DNA of 64,000 nt from Hyphomicrobiales bacterium (GTDB taxonomy: Bacteria; Pseudomonadota; Alphaproteobacteria; Rhizobiales; Rhizobiaceae). Of this stretch, positions 18,084 to 28,258 are shown piece after piece. The DNA is taken from assembly GCA_900465675.1 (NCBI GenBank), contig UBJR01000005.1, positions 186,001 through 250,000 on the forward strand. Direction: 5' to 3'. Each line of letters begins with the position of its first letter. Position 1 is the stretch's first letter. Below the pieces are notes generated by a model. It did not search any database. It was not told the origin of the DNA and worked only from the letters and a program-made list of their open reading frames with translations. The position numbers and the translations under genes are program-made.

Positions 18084-18108
18084 TGGTCTAACCGGTCTGA
18101 CCAGTCAG
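18084..18108. promoter_or_regulatory. Paired FadR/GntR-type operator
   Basis: TGGTC (18084-18088) and GACCA (18099-18103) form one inverted repeat, and CTGACCAGTCAG (18097-18108) forms an overlapping palindrome. TGGTnnnACCA-like repeats are common targets of FadR-subfamily regulators. The site lies between the binding-protein gene and the divergent FadR-type gene, so it probably controls both. Confidence 0.55.
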
Positions 18109-18200
18109 GCCAAATCAAGCATGGTCTCTTGTCATTTGCAAGCGACTGATGGATTTAAATGTTACGGGCAATGTAAGCGCCGAACCGGCGCGCCAAGAGA

Positions 18201-18899
18201 ATGGAAAGAATGCTGAACAGGACCTTGGTACCGCAATCCGCAGCGCGCCTGATACAGGACATGATCCAGAGCGGCGAACTTGCCGCCGGCCAGAAAATTC
18301 CGTCTCAACGCGACTTTTCGACGAAACTCGGCATCAGCCGCGCCTCCTTGCGTGAGGCACTGCTGACCCTGGAGACGCTGGGCCTCATCAAGACCGAGGC
18401 CGGGCGTGGCACCTTCGTCGCCGAGCGCGGCAGCGCCGCAAATACCGGCATGGCGCCATGGCGCTACTCCGACAGCTACTCGGTGTTCGACGTCTTCCAG
18501 ACACGCATCATGCTGGAGGGCAACATTGCCGGTCTGGCCGCCGGCCGGCTGACGGGGAACCAGCTTCAGGCGATGGAAGCCGCGACCAAGCAGATGGAGG
18601 ATTGCTGGGCAAAGCAGGATCTTCTGGCCAATGTCGAGGCCGATCTCGAATTCCACGGCATCATCGCATCGGCCTGCAGCAACACGATGATGCGGGCGCT
18701 CTATCAGGTCGTGCGCGAACAGCTGACCGAGACCCAGCGCCAGCCGATCCCGATCACCGAACCGGCCCGCATGAAAGCCTCGATTTCGGAACACCGCCGC
18801 ATCATCGCCGCCCTTCGCGACAACGATGCAGCCCGCGCCCGGCAGGAAATGGAAAACCATGTGCTAAACACCGCGCGCTGCGCCGGGCTCAATCCCTGA
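18201..18899 (+). CDS. GntR-family (FadR/FCD subfamily) transcriptional regulator
   Basis: 232 residues. The N-terminal winged helix (SQRDFSTKLGISRASLREAL, then GLIKTEAGRGTFVAE) is followed by an all-helical FCD ligand domain with its Asp/His metal-type residues (EFHGIIASA, SEHRRIIAAL). The start may be 18201 or the ATG at 18210. It is divergent from the amino-acid transporter/hydantoinase operon and is the obvious candidate regulator through the operator at 18084-18108. Confidence 0.9.
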   Translation: MERMLNRTLVPQSAARLIQDMIQSGELAAGQKIPSQRDFSTKLGISRASLREALLTLETLGLIKTEAGRGTFVAERGSAANTGMAPWRYSDSYSVFDVFQTRIMLEGNIAGLAAGRLTGNQLQAMEAATKQMEDCWAKQDLLANVEADLEFHGIIASACSNTMMRALYQVVREQLTETQRQPIPITEPARMKASISEHRRIIAALRDNDAARARQEMENHVLNTARCAGLNP

Positions 18900-18997
18900 C
18901 GTCATCCGTGACGCGATCGGATCGCGTCTTACCGATTGAATTTGCTGCCCATACCGGCTTACGTTGCGCGTATCGAAGCGCAACCGGTGAGCATCAG

Positions 18998-20668
18998 ATG
19001 ACAGAGACGGCCGACATCATCATCAGCAACGGACGGGTTCTGACTTTGGACCCGGACGCTCCGCGGGCCGAGGCCGTGGCTCTCTCTGGTGGCAAGATCA
19101 TCGCCGCCGGATCGAACGCTGACATCCAGCGCCTGCGCGGCCCGCACACCCGCGTGATCGACGCGCAGAACGGCTCCGTCCTGCCGGGCTTTTCCGAAAA
19201 TCACATGCATCTCTTTTCGGGGGCTGCGGAACTGGACCATCTGCAGCTGACCGGCGTGAAGGGCCTTGCCGCCCTGACCGAGACGGTTCGCACCTATGCT
19301 GCCAGCCGCAAGACGCAGAAAGTGCTGTTCGGACAGGGCACCGACTATGAGATCCTCGGCCATGGCGAGGGGCTGACCCGCCGGCATCTCGATGAGATCC
19401 TGCCCGATCAGCCCCTTGTCGTCTTCGCCCCGGATCATCACACCGCATGGGCCAACACCAGCGCGCTCGAGCTGGTCGGCATCCTGCACGGCGCGAACCT
19501 TGGCCCCGGCAACGAGGTGGTGATGGGCGCAGACGGGCTGGCGACCGGCGAGCTCAGGGAAATGGAAGCCTTTAGCCCGTTGCAGGCTGCCGGGGGCTTC
19601 GATCGCTATCGTCTCGGCCTTTCGACCGGCGGCGAACCCGATCCCTATCCCGATGCAGCGCAGTGGGCGCAGGATATCGCCGTCATGCGCCGCGGCCTCG
19701 CCTATTGCGCCCGCCATGGCATCACCACCGTCCAGAACATGGATGGGAATCTCTACCAGCTGCAATTGCTTCAAGCCATCGAACAGGAAGATGGCCACCT
19801 GCCCTGCCGCGTGCAGATCCCCTTCCATTTCAAGAACTTCATGCAGCTCGAGATGCTGGAAAAGGCCTCCAGCCTTGCCGCCCGGTTCAACAGCGACTGG
19901 CTGTCGTCGGGCATCGTCAAGCTCTTCTATGACGGCGTGATAGAGAGCGGCACGGCTGTTATGGTCGAGCCCTATGCCGACAAGCCGGGCGATCGCGGCG
20001 AAGGCCTATTCACGCCCGAGAGCTTTCGCGCTGTCGCGGTCGAGGCAGACCGGCGCGGGCTGCAGATCGCGGTGCATGCAATCGGCGACGGCGCCGTGCG
20101 CGCCGTGCTCGACGGATACGAAGCGGCGCGGCGGGAGAATGGCGCCCGCGACAGCCGCCACCGCATCGAACATATCGAAGTGGTCCACCCCGACGATATC
20201 GCCCGCTTTGCCGAACTCGGCGTCATCGCGTCGATGCAGCCACCGCACCCGCCGGGTTGTGCAGGTCTGCCGCTGGAACCGACGATCTCGCGCATCGGCC
20301 GCGATCGCTGGCCGGTCAGCTATGCCTGGCGCACGCTGAAGAATGCCGGCGCACACATCTGCTTCGCTTCGGATTGGCCGGTCTCGCCAATCGATCCGCT
20401 TGTCGGCCTGAAGGCGGCGGTGACCCGCAAACGCTGGAGCGAAAGCGATCCCGACCAGTCCTTCTCGCTGATCGAGGCACTTTCGGCCTATTGCGTCGAG
20501 GGTGCGTTTGCCGAGTTCAAGGAAGACAGGAAAGGCATGCTGAAGAGCGGCTATGTCGCCGACGTCGTCATCCTCGACCGCGATATCGAAACCGTCGATC
20601 CCGAGCATCTGGACAGCGTCAGGCCCATCACAACGATCTGCGGCGGACACATAAGTTTTTCCGTATGA
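18998..20668 (+). CDS. YtcJ-like amidohydrolase (amidohydrolase family 3)
   Basis: 556 residues from the ATG at 18998; the long upstream extension of the frame runs through the regulator gene and is discarded. The metal-binding HMH (ENHMHL, about residue 69), HAIGDGAV, HRIEHIEV and SDWPV motifs are those of the YtcJ/N-substituted formamide deformylase group. Such enzymes cleave exocyclic or linear amides. It follows the FadR-type gene by about 100 bases and precedes a polyamine-type transporter; which unit it belongs to is unclear. Confidence 0.85.
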   Translation: MTETADIIISNGRVLTLDPDAPRAEAVALSGGKIIAAGSNADIQRLRGPHTRVIDAQNGSVLPGFSENHMHLFSGAAELDHLQLTGVKGLAALTETVRTYAASRKTQKVLFGQGTDYEILGHGEGLTRRHLDEILPDQPLVVFAPDHHTAWANTSALELVGILHGANLGPGNEVVMGADGLATGELREMEAFSPLQAAGGFDRYRLGLSTGGEPDPYPDAAQWAQDIAVMRRGLAYCARHGITTVQNMDGNLYQLQLLQAIEQEDGHLPCRVQIPFHFKNFMQLEMLEKASSLAARFNSDWLSSGIVKLFYDGVIESGTAVMVEPYADKPGDRGEGLFTPESFRAVAVEADRRGLQIAVHAIGDGAVRAVLDGYEAARRENGARDSRHRIEHIEVVHPDDIARFAELGVIASMQPPHPPGCAGLPLEPTISRIGRDRWPVSYAWRTLKNAGAHICFASDWPVSPIDPLVGLKAAVTRKRWSESDPDQSFSLIEALSAYCVEGAFAEFKEDRKGMLKSGYVADVVILDRDIETVDPEHLDSVRPITTICGGHISFSV

Positions 20669-20786
20669 TAAATATTTTCCACTTCGGAAAGAGAAAGCGG
20701 TTGTCAACGCGCGGGCCGTGTGATCACCTTAACAAAAGCCTAAAAAGGCGGGGAACAGCAGCTTTGCAACGGTGAGTGTGCCGCAT

Positions 20787-21887
20787 ATGGCGGAATTGAA
20801 CGCGATTGAAATTCGCAGTGTTTCCAAGGTATTCGGGTTTGGCGAGTTCGCCTTTTCCGCAGTCGACAACGCATCGGTTTCCATCCGGCAAAACGAATTC
20901 TTCACGCTTCTCGGCCCGTCGGGATGCGGAAAGACGACGCTGCTGCGGCTGATCGCCGGCTTCGAATTTCCAACCTCCGGCGAGATCATGCTGAACGGCG
21001 AAGACATCGCCGCGATGCCGCCCTTCAAACGGCCGATCAACACCGTGTTCCAGAGCTACGCCCTCTTTCCGCACATGACTGTCGCCGAGAATATCGGCTT
21101 TGGCCTGACCATGCTCGGCAGACCCAAGCAGGAGATCAAGGACCGCGTCTCGACGATGCTGAAGCTGGTGCGCATGGAGGCATTGGCAGCCCGGCGGACG
21201 AGCCAGATATCCGGCGGCCAGCAACAGCGTGTGGCGCTCGCACGCGCATTGGCGCCGCAGCCGAAGGTGCTCCTGCTCGACGAGCCCCTTTCTGCACTCG
21301 ATTACAAGCTGCGCAAGGACATGCAGATCGAGCTCAAGCGCCTGCAATCGGAAACCGGCATCACCTTCATCTTCGTCACCCATGACCAGGAAGAAGCCCT
21401 GACCATGTCTGACCGCATCGCCGTGATGTCGGCGGGCAAGATCTTGCAGGTCGGCGGCCCGCGCGAAATCTACGACGCACCCGCCGACCGTTTCGTCGCC
21501 GACTTTATCGGCGAGACCAATTTCCTGAAGGGGCGTATCCGCTCAGTCACCGCTGGAATAGCCGAAGTCGAGACACCTGCGGCCGGGCGCATCTCTGCAA
21601 CGATGCCCAAGGATTTCCACGCGGACGGCGATGTGACGCTGGTGCTCAGGCCCGAGCATGCAGTGCTCTGCGCGCCTGCCGAACGCCCGGACTGCCAGAT
21701 GATGGGCACGCTCGAGAACGTCGTCTATTTCGGAACCGATACGCATTACCACGTGCGGCTCGCAGACCATGAGACCGTGTTCACCCTGCGCGAGCAGAAC
21801 AAACCGTTGCAGGGCGCCAGGTTTGCCGAGGGTGACAGGGTCGGCATTGCGATCGAGCCCAACGCAGCCAGGATCTTGAGGAACTGA
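20787..21887 (+). CDS. Polyamine ABC transporter ATP-binding protein (PotA-like)
   Basis: 366 residues from the ATG at 20787 (GTG at 20772 is an alternative). Walker [10 protein letters not shown], signature ISGGQQQR, Walker B VLLLDEP and a C-terminal TOBE domain are intact. It begins a rightward potA-B-C-D order operon, and the next start lies one base past its stop. This is the second PotABCD-type system in the window and is not a close copy of the first. Confidence 0.92.
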   Translation: MAELNAIEIRSVSKVFGFGEFAFSAVDNASVSIRQNEFFTLLGPSGCGKTTLLRLIAGFEFPTSGEIMLNGEDIAAMPPFKRPINTVFQSYALFPHMTVAENIGFGLTMLGRPKQEIKDRVSTMLKLVRMEALAARRTSQISGGQQQRVALARALAPQPKVLLLDEPLSALDYKLRKDMQIELKRLQSETGITFIFVTHDQEEALTMSDRIAVMSAGKILQVGGPREIYDAPADRFVADFIGETNFLKGRIRSVTAGIAEVETPAAGRISATMPKDFHADGDVTLVLRPEHAVLCAPAERPDCQMMGTLENVVYFGTDTHYHVRLADHETVFTLREQNKPLQGARFAEGDRVGIAIEPNAARILRN

Positions 21888-21888
21888 T

Positions 21889-22809
21889 ATGGCAGACGCG
21901 GTTGGAACGATCGAAGCGGAAAAGAGCCGGGACATCCGGAAACGCTGGCTTCTCTCGCTCCCAGCCCTGCTGATCATCCTGATCGCCGCCACCGGCCCGC
22001 TTCTTATCGTCGTCGTCTATTCCTTCCTGACGCCCGGTCCTTACGGCGATGTCGTCTGGACGCCGTCCATCGATGGCTGGATCAATGTGGTGCTGCAGAA
22101 GGATATCTTCGACGACACGCTGTCGCTTGCCGACGCGCATATCTCGATCTTTCTGCGCTCCACCGTGCTGTCGCTCGTCACCACGGTCCTGACGCTGCTC
22201 GTCGGCTTTCCGACGGCCTATTTCATTGCCACACGGCCGCAGTCGACACGTGAACTCTGGCTGCTGCTGATCACCATTCCCTTCTGGACCAATCTTCTGA
22301 TCCGCACCTTCGCCATCCTCGAAATCATTCGCAACGACGGCCTGATCAACGGCCTGCTGCTGAAATTCGACCTGATCGCCAAGCCGATCCAGATGCTGTT
22401 CACGGATGGCGCCATCCTGACCGGCATGGTCTATGTCTACCTGCCGCTGATGGTTTTGCCACTCTATGCCAGTATGGAAAAGCTGGACTTCCGCCTGGTC
22501 GAGGCCGGCTACGATCTCTATGCGACGCCTTTCAAGGTTCTCCGCCGCATCATCATTCCTCTCGTCAAGCCCGGCATCATCGCGGGCTCGATCCTCGTCT
22601 TCATTCCGGCGCTCGGCGCCTATGTGACGCCGAGCATCCTCGGCGGCGGCAAGAACCTGATGCTCGGCAATCTCATCGAACTGCAATTCGGGCAGGGCCG
22701 GAACTGGCCGCTCGGCTCCGCCCTGTCGATCTCGCTGATGCTGATCGTCATGGTCGCCTTGCTGTTTTACGTCCGCAATGCAGGCTCGCAGGAGACGAGG
22801 CATGGCTAG
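21889..22809 (+). CDS. Polyamine ABC transporter permease (PotB-like)
   Basis: 306 residues with an N-terminal membrane helix and a large periplasmic loop. The EAA loop (LVEAGYDLYATPFKVLRRI) and the IPALGAYVTPSILGGG stretch are characteristic of PotB/PotH. It overlaps the following permease gene by eight bases. Confidence 0.92.
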   Translation: MADAVGTIEAEKSRDIRKRWLLSLPALLIILIAATGPLLIVVVYSFLTPGPYGDVVWTPSIDGWINVVLQKDIFDDTLSLADAHISIFLRSTVLSLVTTVLTLLVGFPTAYFIATRPQSTRELWLLLITIPFWTNLLIRTFAILEIIRNDGLINGLLLKFDLIAKPIQMLFTDGAILTGMVYVYLPLMVLPLYASMEKLDFRLVEAGYDLYATPFKVLRRIIIPLVKPGIIAGSILVFIPALGAYVTPSILGGGKNLMLGNLIELQFGQGRNWPLGSALSISLMLIVMVALLFYVRNAGSQETRHG

Positions 22810-23599
22810 CTTTTCCGTCCGCCGCCAGCGTGGCTTCACGACCATCGCGCTGCTTTGCTTCGCCGCGCTCTATCTGCCGATCGCGGTGCTGGTCTTCTAT
22901 TCGTTCAACGCGGGTGAATCGCTCGCCTCCTTCGACGGCCTGTCGCTTCGCTGGTTTGCGAAAGCCTTCGAGAACCAGCAGGTCATCGATGCCTCGATAC
23001 GCTCCCTGCAGATCGCCAGCGTTGCCGCAGTCGTCGCGACGATCGCCGCAACCATGGCGGCATTGGCGACCACCCGGACCGAACCCTATCGCGGCCTGAC
23101 GGTGAAATACGCCTTCATCAACCAGCCGCTGATGATTCCGGAAATCGTGACGGCCGTCGCGCTGCTCATTTTCTTTGCGCGCATCAAGATCTGGACCGGC
23201 TATTCCGGGCTTGGCTACCTGATCGCCGCCCACACCGCCTTCTGTATTCCCTTCGCCTATCTGCCGATCCGCGCCAGGCTGGAGAATATGGATCTGACGC
23301 TGGAGAAAGCCGCGGCGGATCTTTATGCGACACCCTGGAATGCCTTCAGATATGTGACGCTGCCGCTGCTCTGGCCGGGTATCCTCGCCGGTTTCATGCT
23401 GGCTTTCGTCATTTCGCTCGATGACGTGGTGATCACCGAATTCGTCAAATCGGCCGGCCAGGATACGCTGCCGACCTACATGCTCGGACAGATCCGCCGT
23501 TCCATCACCCCTGAAATGAACGCGATTTCGACGCTGTTTCTCGGCCTGTCGATCTGCGTCGTCACCGTGTTCTTCATCGTCAATCGAAATCGTGCCTGA
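22802..23599 (+). CDS. Polyamine ABC transporter permease (PotC-like)
   Basis: 265 residues from the ATG at 22802. Six membrane segments, the EAA-type loop (LEKAAADLYATPWNAFRYV) and the SLDDVVITEFV motif match PotC/PotI permeases. It is translationally coupled to the PotB-like gene. Confidence 0.92.
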   Translation: MASFSVRRQRGFTTIALLCFAALYLPIAVLVFYSFNAGESLASFDGLSLRWFAKAFENQQVIDASIRSLQIASVAAVVATIAATMAALATTRTEPYRGLTVKYAFINQPLMIPEIVTAVALLIFFARIKIWTGYSGLGYLIAAHTAFCIPFAYLPIRARLENMDLTLEKAAADLYATPWNAFRYVTLPLLWPGILAGFMLAFVISLDDVVITEFVKSAGQDTLPTYMLGQIRRSITPEMNAISTLFLGLSICVVTVFFIVNRNRA

Positions 23600-23622
23600 A
23601 CAACAAGAGAGGGAACATAAGC

Positions 23623-24657
23623 ATGAAACGGATGACTGCGACCATTGCCATGACGGCAGCGCTTCTTGCGTCCACCGGCCTTGCCCGGGCGGAAGGCGTG
23701 CTGAACATCTACAACTGGGGCAACTATACCAGCCCCGAGATGATCAAGAAGTTCGAGGACAAGTACAAGGTCAAGGTGACCATCACCGACTACGATTCCA
23801 ACGATACGGCGCTGGCCAAGGTTCGCCAGGGCGGCTCCGGTTTCGACATGGTCGTGCCGTCGCAGAACTACATCCCGATCTGGATCTCCGAAGGCCTGCT
23901 TCTTGAAACCGATCCGGGCAAGATGGAGAACTTCAAGAACGTCGCCAAGGAATGGGCCAATCCCGATTTCGACCCCGGCCGCAAATACACCGTGCCGTGG
24001 GCGATGGGCATCGTCGGCACGGTGGTCAACACCGATGTCTACAAGGGTGACATCAACACCTGGGGCATCATCTTCGATACGCCGGACGAGCTGAAGGGGA
24101 AGGTAAACGTCGTCCCGGAAATGACCGATGTCATCGACGCGGCCGTCCTCTACAACGGCGGCAAGAAATGCACCGGCGACCTGACGATCCTCAAGAAGGT
24201 GCGCGACACGCTGCTGAAGGCGAAGCCCAACTGGGTGGCGATGGAATACGGCACGATCGAGAAGATGGGCTCAGGCGACTTCGCCGCCTCCAGCGACTGG
24301 AACGGCTCCGCATTCCGCCAGCGCCTGAAGAACCCGGCCATCAAGTTCGGCTATCCGAAGGAAGGCTTTGTCAACTGGAGCGACAATCTCTCGGTGCTGA
24401 AAGACGCCAAGAATGTCGAGAACGCAAAGCTCTTCCAGAACTTCATGATGGATCCTGAAAACGCCGGCATGAACTCGGGCTTCCATCGCTATGCGAACGG
24501 CATCGCCGGTTCCGACAAATACATGCCTGCCGACATGAAGGGTGCGCCTGAAATCAACATTCCGGCCGAATTCGCCTCGGTCGGCGTGCCCTCGATGACC
24601 TGCCCGCCGGAGGTTCAGGCGCTCTACACGAAGATCTGGACCGAACTCCAGAAGTAG
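23623..24657 (+). CDS. Polyamine ABC transporter substrate-binding protein (PotD/PotF-like)
   Basis: 344 residues with a Sec signal peptide (cut near LARAEG) and the polyamine-binding-protein opening LNIYNWGNYTSPEM, strongly reminiscent of PotD/PotF. GAGAGGGAAC upstream gives a clear ribosome-binding site. Together with the acetylpolyamine amidohydrolase and carbamoylputrescine amidase downstream, a putrescine or spermidine-type ligand is likely; the exact ligand is inferred. Confidence 0.92.
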   Translation: MKRMTATIAMTAALLASTGLARAEGVLNIYNWGNYTSPEMIKKFEDKYKVKVTITDYDSNDTALAKVRQGGSGFDMVVPSQNYIPIWISEGLLLETDPGKMENFKNVAKEWANPDFDPGRKYTVPWAMGIVGTVVNTDVYKGDINTWGIIFDTPDELKGKVNVVPEMTDVIDAAVLYNGGKKCTGDLTILKKVRDTLLKAKPNWVAMEYGTIEKMGSGDFAASSDWNGSAFRQRLKNPAIKFGYPKEGFVNWSDNLSVLKDAKNVENAKLFQNFMMDPENAGMNSGFHRYANGIAGSDKYMPADMKGAPEINIPAEFASVGVPSMTCPPEVQALYTKIWTELQK

Positions 24658-24676
24658 ACCCTCCCATCTCATCGCG

Positions 24677-24696
24677 CCCCGCCCGAAACGGCGGGG
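24677..24696 (+). terminator. Stem-loop after binding-protein gene
   Basis: CCCCGCC (24677-24683), loop CGAAAC and GGCGGGG (24690-24696). It sits between the potD-like gene and the amidohydrolase gene, with no strong U-tract; a partial terminator or stabiliser. Confidence 0.45.
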
Positions 24697-24729
24697 TGCT
24701 GTTGACCTTGCCGTTGATGGACGCTTTTC

Positions 24730-25761
24730 ATGAAGACCGTTTTTTCGCCCCGCCATCGCGGGCATGCCGAGCAATTGGAACTTGTCGCAGGCGCCATCGT
24801 GCCCGGCTTCGAGCTGACATCGCGCGCCGAATATGTCGCGGCGCGCATCAAGGCAGTCGGGCTGGGCGAGATCCTCGAGCCAACCGAACATGACCTCACG
24901 ACGGCGGCCCGCATTCATCATCAGGACTACCTGGATTTCCTGCCGACGATCTGGGACCGCTGGACCGCCGAGGGCCGCTCGGGCACTGCTCTGCCATTCA
25001 CCTGGCCGACCCGGGGGTTGCGCGGCGACGTCAGACCCGAATTCATCGACGGCCTGCTCGGCTATTATTCCTTCGATGCCGGCTGCGGTATCGTCGAAGG
25101 ATCCTGGGATGCGATCAAGTCTTCGCATGATACGGCGCTCACCGCCGCCGCGATGGTGCAAGGCGGCGCGCGCTCCGCCTTCGCGCTCTGCCGTCCGCCC
25201 GGCCACCACGCGGGCGCGGGCTTCATGGGCGGCTATTGCTACATCAACAACGCTGCTGTTGCGGCACAGTCGCTGCGCGACGGCGGCGCAAAACGCGTGT
25301 CGATCCTCGATGTCGACTATCACCATGGCAACGGCACGCAGGAAATCTTCTATGCGCGCGCCGACGTGCAGGTCATCAATCTGCACGCCGACCCGATGCA
25401 GGAATATCCCTATTTTCTCGGTCATGCCGACGAGCGCGGCGCGGGCGATGGCGAGGGTTTCAATCTCAATTACCCCATGCGTTTCGGAACGGCCTGGGAC
25501 CGCTGGAGCCAATCGCTCGATGACGCCTGCGCCAAGCTGCTCGCCTACGCGCCTGACGTTGTGGTCGTCTCTCTCGGCGTCGATACGTTCGAGAAAGACC
25601 CGATCAGCAAATTCAAACTGAAGACCGAAGACTTTCCGAAGATCGGCGAGAAGATCGCCGCACTCGGCCTGCCGACCCTGTTCGTGATGGAGGGCGGCTA
25701 TGCGGTCGCTGAAATTGGCGTAAACGCCGTCAGCGTTCTCACCGGTTTCGAAGGCGCCTGA
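24730..25761 (+). CDS. aphA: Acetylpolyamine amidohydrolase (histone-deacetylase fold)
   Basis: 343 residues. The catalytic His pair (RPPGHHAG, about residues 155-162), the zinc-site DVDYHHGNGTQ (about 194-204) and the EGGYAV ending define the class II HDAC-like fold. The arginase/deacetylase-type bacterial members deacetylate N-acetylputrescine, cadaverine or spermidine. Its place directly behind a polyamine transporter supports that role in the cytoplasm. The gene symbol follows the Mycoplana enzyme and is by similarity. Confidence 0.87.
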   Translation: MKTVFSPRHRGHAEQLELVAGAIVPGFELTSRAEYVAARIKAVGLGEILEPTEHDLTTAARIHHQDYLDFLPTIWDRWTAEGRSGTALPFTWPTRGLRGDVRPEFIDGLLGYYSFDAGCGIVEGSWDAIKSSHDTALTAAAMVQGGARSAFALCRPPGHHAGAGFMGGYCYINNAAVAAQSLRDGGAKRVSILDVDYHHGNGTQEIFYARADVQVINLHADPMQEYPYFLGHADERGAGDGEGFNLNYPMRFGTAWDRWSQSLDDACAKLLAYAPDVVVVSLGVDTFEKDPISKFKLKTEDFPKIGEKIAALGLPTLFVMEGGYAVAEIGVNAVSVLTGFEGA

Positions 25762-25763
25762 TC

Positions 25764-26651
25764 ATGATAACGGCAGGATCGACCATCACGCTCGGCGTCG
25801 TCCAGTTCGCCTGCTCGGATGATATTGCGGAGAATATCGCAACGGCCTCACGGCTGATCCGGGAGGCGGCCGCCGGCGGCGCGAATATCGTGCTGGTTCA
25901 GGAGCTGTTCGAGGGTCTGTATTTCTGCCAGACGCAGGATCCGGTTCACTTCGCCCGCGCCCATCCTGTCGAAGAACACCCGGTTATCGAGCCGATGCGC
26001 GCGCTCGCCCGCGACCTCGGCATCGTCTTGCCCGTCTCCTTCTTCGAGCGGAAGAACCAGGCCTTCTACAACAGCATGGCGATGATCGACGATAGCGGCG
26101 GCATTCTCGGTGTCTATCGCAAATCGCACATTCCGGATGGTCCGGGCTATAGCGAGAAATTCTACTTCCGCCCCGGCGATACCGGCTTCAAGGTCTGGCA
26201 CACGCGTTTCGGAACCATCGGCGTCGGCATCTGCTGGGACCAATGGTTTCCCGAGGCCGCCCGCGCCATGGCCTTGATGGGCGCCGAGCTCATCCTTTAC
26301 CCCACGGCAATCGGCTCGGAACCCGCCAATCCCGCCCTCGACACGATGGAGCACTGGCGGATGGTCATGCGCGGGCACGCTGCCGCCAATATGGTTCCGG
26401 TTGCGGCAGCCAATCGCATCGGTTCGGAAACAATCGCCGGGCTATCTCAATCCTACTACGGCTCCTCCTTCATCTCGGGACCCGACGGCCAGCTCGTTGC
26501 CAGCGCGTCACGAGACCAGGAACAGGTGCTGATCGCCAGCTTCGACCGCTCGGCCCTTGCCGCCAACCGCGCCGCCTGGGGTCTGTTTCGCGATCGGCGC
26601 CCGGACCTTTACGGCACACTCGCAACAGCCGACGGAACTCAACGCCCATGA
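25764..26651 (+). CDS. aguB: N-carbamoylputrescine amidase (nitrilase superfamily)
   Basis: 295 residues, the usual length for AguB. The Glu-Lys-Cys triad is visible as VLVQELFEGLYF (Glu about 47), YRKSHIPDG (Lys) and GVGICWDQWFPE (Cys about 156). It hydrolyses N-carbamoylputrescine to putrescine, CO2 and ammonia. It starts two bases after the deacetylase gene and overlaps the next frame by ATGA. No agmatine deiminase (aguA) lies in the window. Confidence 0.9.
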   Translation: MITAGSTITLGVVQFACSDDIAENIATASRLIREAAAGGANIVLVQELFEGLYFCQTQDPVHFARAHPVEEHPVIEPMRALARDLGIVLPVSFFERKNQAFYNSMAMIDDSGGILGVYRKSHIPDGPGYSEKFYFRPGDTGFKVWHTRFGTIGVGICWDQWFPEAARAMALMGAELILYPTAIGSEPANPALDTMEHWRMVMRGHAAANMVPVAAANRIGSETIAGLSQSYYGSSFISGPDGQLVASASRDQEQVLIASFDRSALAANRAAWGLFRDRRPDLYGTLATADGTQRP

Positions 26652-27542
26652 CGGAATTTTCCCGCGCCGACGTTTCGCTCTCCAACTGGCGGACCGCACC
26701 CTATAGCCGCTGGTCGTTTCAGAATGTCAGCGAGATCGTCCCATCTGCCGTCATTTCCGCCGGAGGCGGCAGGGCACCACAGGGTCGCAAGCCCCTCGGC
26801 TCGTTCGCAAAGCTCGACGTTGCCGCTTCCGACGGGACACGGATGCCGCTCGAAAGCTTTCTGACGGCGAGCCAGACCGACGAGCTGCTGGTGATGCGCG
26901 ACGGGCAGATTGTTGCCGAATGGTCGGCACCGCATTCCGATCCGGCACGCCCGCACATCATATTCTCCGTCTCCAAATCGCTGACCGGGCTGCTTGCCGG
27001 GATACTGGCCGGTAAGGGTTTCCTTACGCTCGACAGGCCGATCATCGACTACGTGCCCGAGACCGCAGGCTCCGCTTATGCGGATGCGACGGTGCAGCAG
27101 CTGTTCGATATGGAGATCAGCGTTGCCTTCATCGAGGACTATCTCGACACGTCGGGTGGCTTCGAGCGCTACAGGCGCGCCACCGGCTGGAATCCAGACA
27201 GGCCCGAGGCCCCGGCTCCCGATCTCAGGAGCTTCATCTGCAGCATCGCGAAAGGTGGGCAGGAGCACGGCGAACATCACGCCTACCGCTCGCCGAACAC
27301 CGATCTTGCCGGCATTGTTCTGGAGCGGGCGGCCGGCGCGCGTTTCGCATCCTTGATGAGTGACCACATCTGGAAACCGCTGAGCGCCGGTGCGGACGCG
27401 ATGGTGACGGTTGACCGCATCGGTACGGCACGCGCCGCCGGCGGCATTTCGGCGACGGCGCGCGATCTTGGCCTCGTTGGCGAGGTTATCAGGGCGCACG
27501 GCGCCGGTCTTGTCGAACCGGAATTCGTGGCGGACCTCTGGT
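26648..27542 (+). pseudogene. Beta-lactamase-family serine hydrolase, 3' end lost at a fusion junction
   Basis: The first ~298 codons encode a class C beta-lactamase-like serine hydrolase: catalytic SVSK (SxxK) and YRSPN (YxN) motifs are present. After about EPEFVADLW the similarity to the family stops and the DNA continues as part of a TonB receptor gene in another frame. The hydrolase frame stays open to 27784 with an arginine/cysteine-rich tail that looks like out-of-frame translation. The normal C-terminal ~60-100 residues, with the HxG region, are missing, so activity is doubtful. The upstream ATGA overlap with aguB shows it was the last gene of the polyamine operon. Confidence 0.8.
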
Positions 27543-28258
27543 CGCGAAAGCGCCGCGCCAACAGTGGCTGTGGTCGCAATCAGCGCGCTGGCACCGGCAG
27601 TGACCACGCCCGCATTTGCGCAGAACACCGCTGCGGCTGCCGTAAAAGAATTCAACATCCCGTCCCAGCCGCTCTCCGGCGCCCTCAATGTCTTCGGCAG
27701 ACAAGCCGGCCTGCAGGTGACGCTGGCATCCGAAACGTCGCGCGGCGTCAGCTCAGCAAGCGTGACCGGCGAGATGACGCCTGAACAGGCGCTCGCCCGC
27801 CTGCTGTCCGGCACCGGCATTTCCTACCGCATCCAGAACGGCACCGTCGTTGTAGGCACGGCAACCACGGCAGGAACCGCCGGCGGCGCGGCGGCCGCCG
27901 ACGGTTCGACCGTGCTGCAACCGATCCAGGTCCAGGGTGTTGCAGGCGGACGCGGCGGCGCAGGTGAGATCATCATCGGCGAGCGGGAGATCGAGCGCAA
28001 CAACCCGACGAGCCTTGCCGACGTCTTCCGCGGCGAACCGGGCATCCAGGTCGGCAGCTCGCTGCCGATGTCGCAGAAGGTCTATGTCCACGGCGTCGAG
28101 GAAACCAATCTCGCGGTCACCATCGACGGCGGCCGCCAGGGCAACAAGGTGTTCCATCACAACGCAACGACCCTGATCGACCCGGGCCTCCTGAAGCTCG
28201 TTGACGTTGACGCCGGTATCGCGCCCGCCGATGCAGGTCCGGGCGCACTTGCCGGCGG
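27543..28258 (+). pseudogene. TonB-dependent haem/haemoglobin-type receptor fragment (signal peptide remnant, STN domain, plug)
   Basis: From about 27560 the frame encodes the hydrophobic end of a signal peptide (VVAISALAPAVTTPAFAQ). An STN domain follows (FNIPSQPLSGALNVFGRQAG, then GTGISYRIQNGTVVVG), then the N-terminal plug of a haemoglobin/transferrin-type receptor (EREIERNNPTSLADVFRG, then KVYVHGVEETNLAVTIDGGR). The start codon and n-region are missing, and the whole beta-barrel (normally several hundred residues) is absent. At about GPGALAGG the frame passes straight into an acyl/aryl-ligase C-terminus. It cannot form an outer-membrane receptor. Confidence 0.85.

Noticed and set aside
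18458..18997. N-terminal extension of the YtcJ-like amidohydrolase through the FadR-type gene
   Set aside because: The extension is out-of-frame translation of the regulator; the conserved protein begins at the ATG at 18998.
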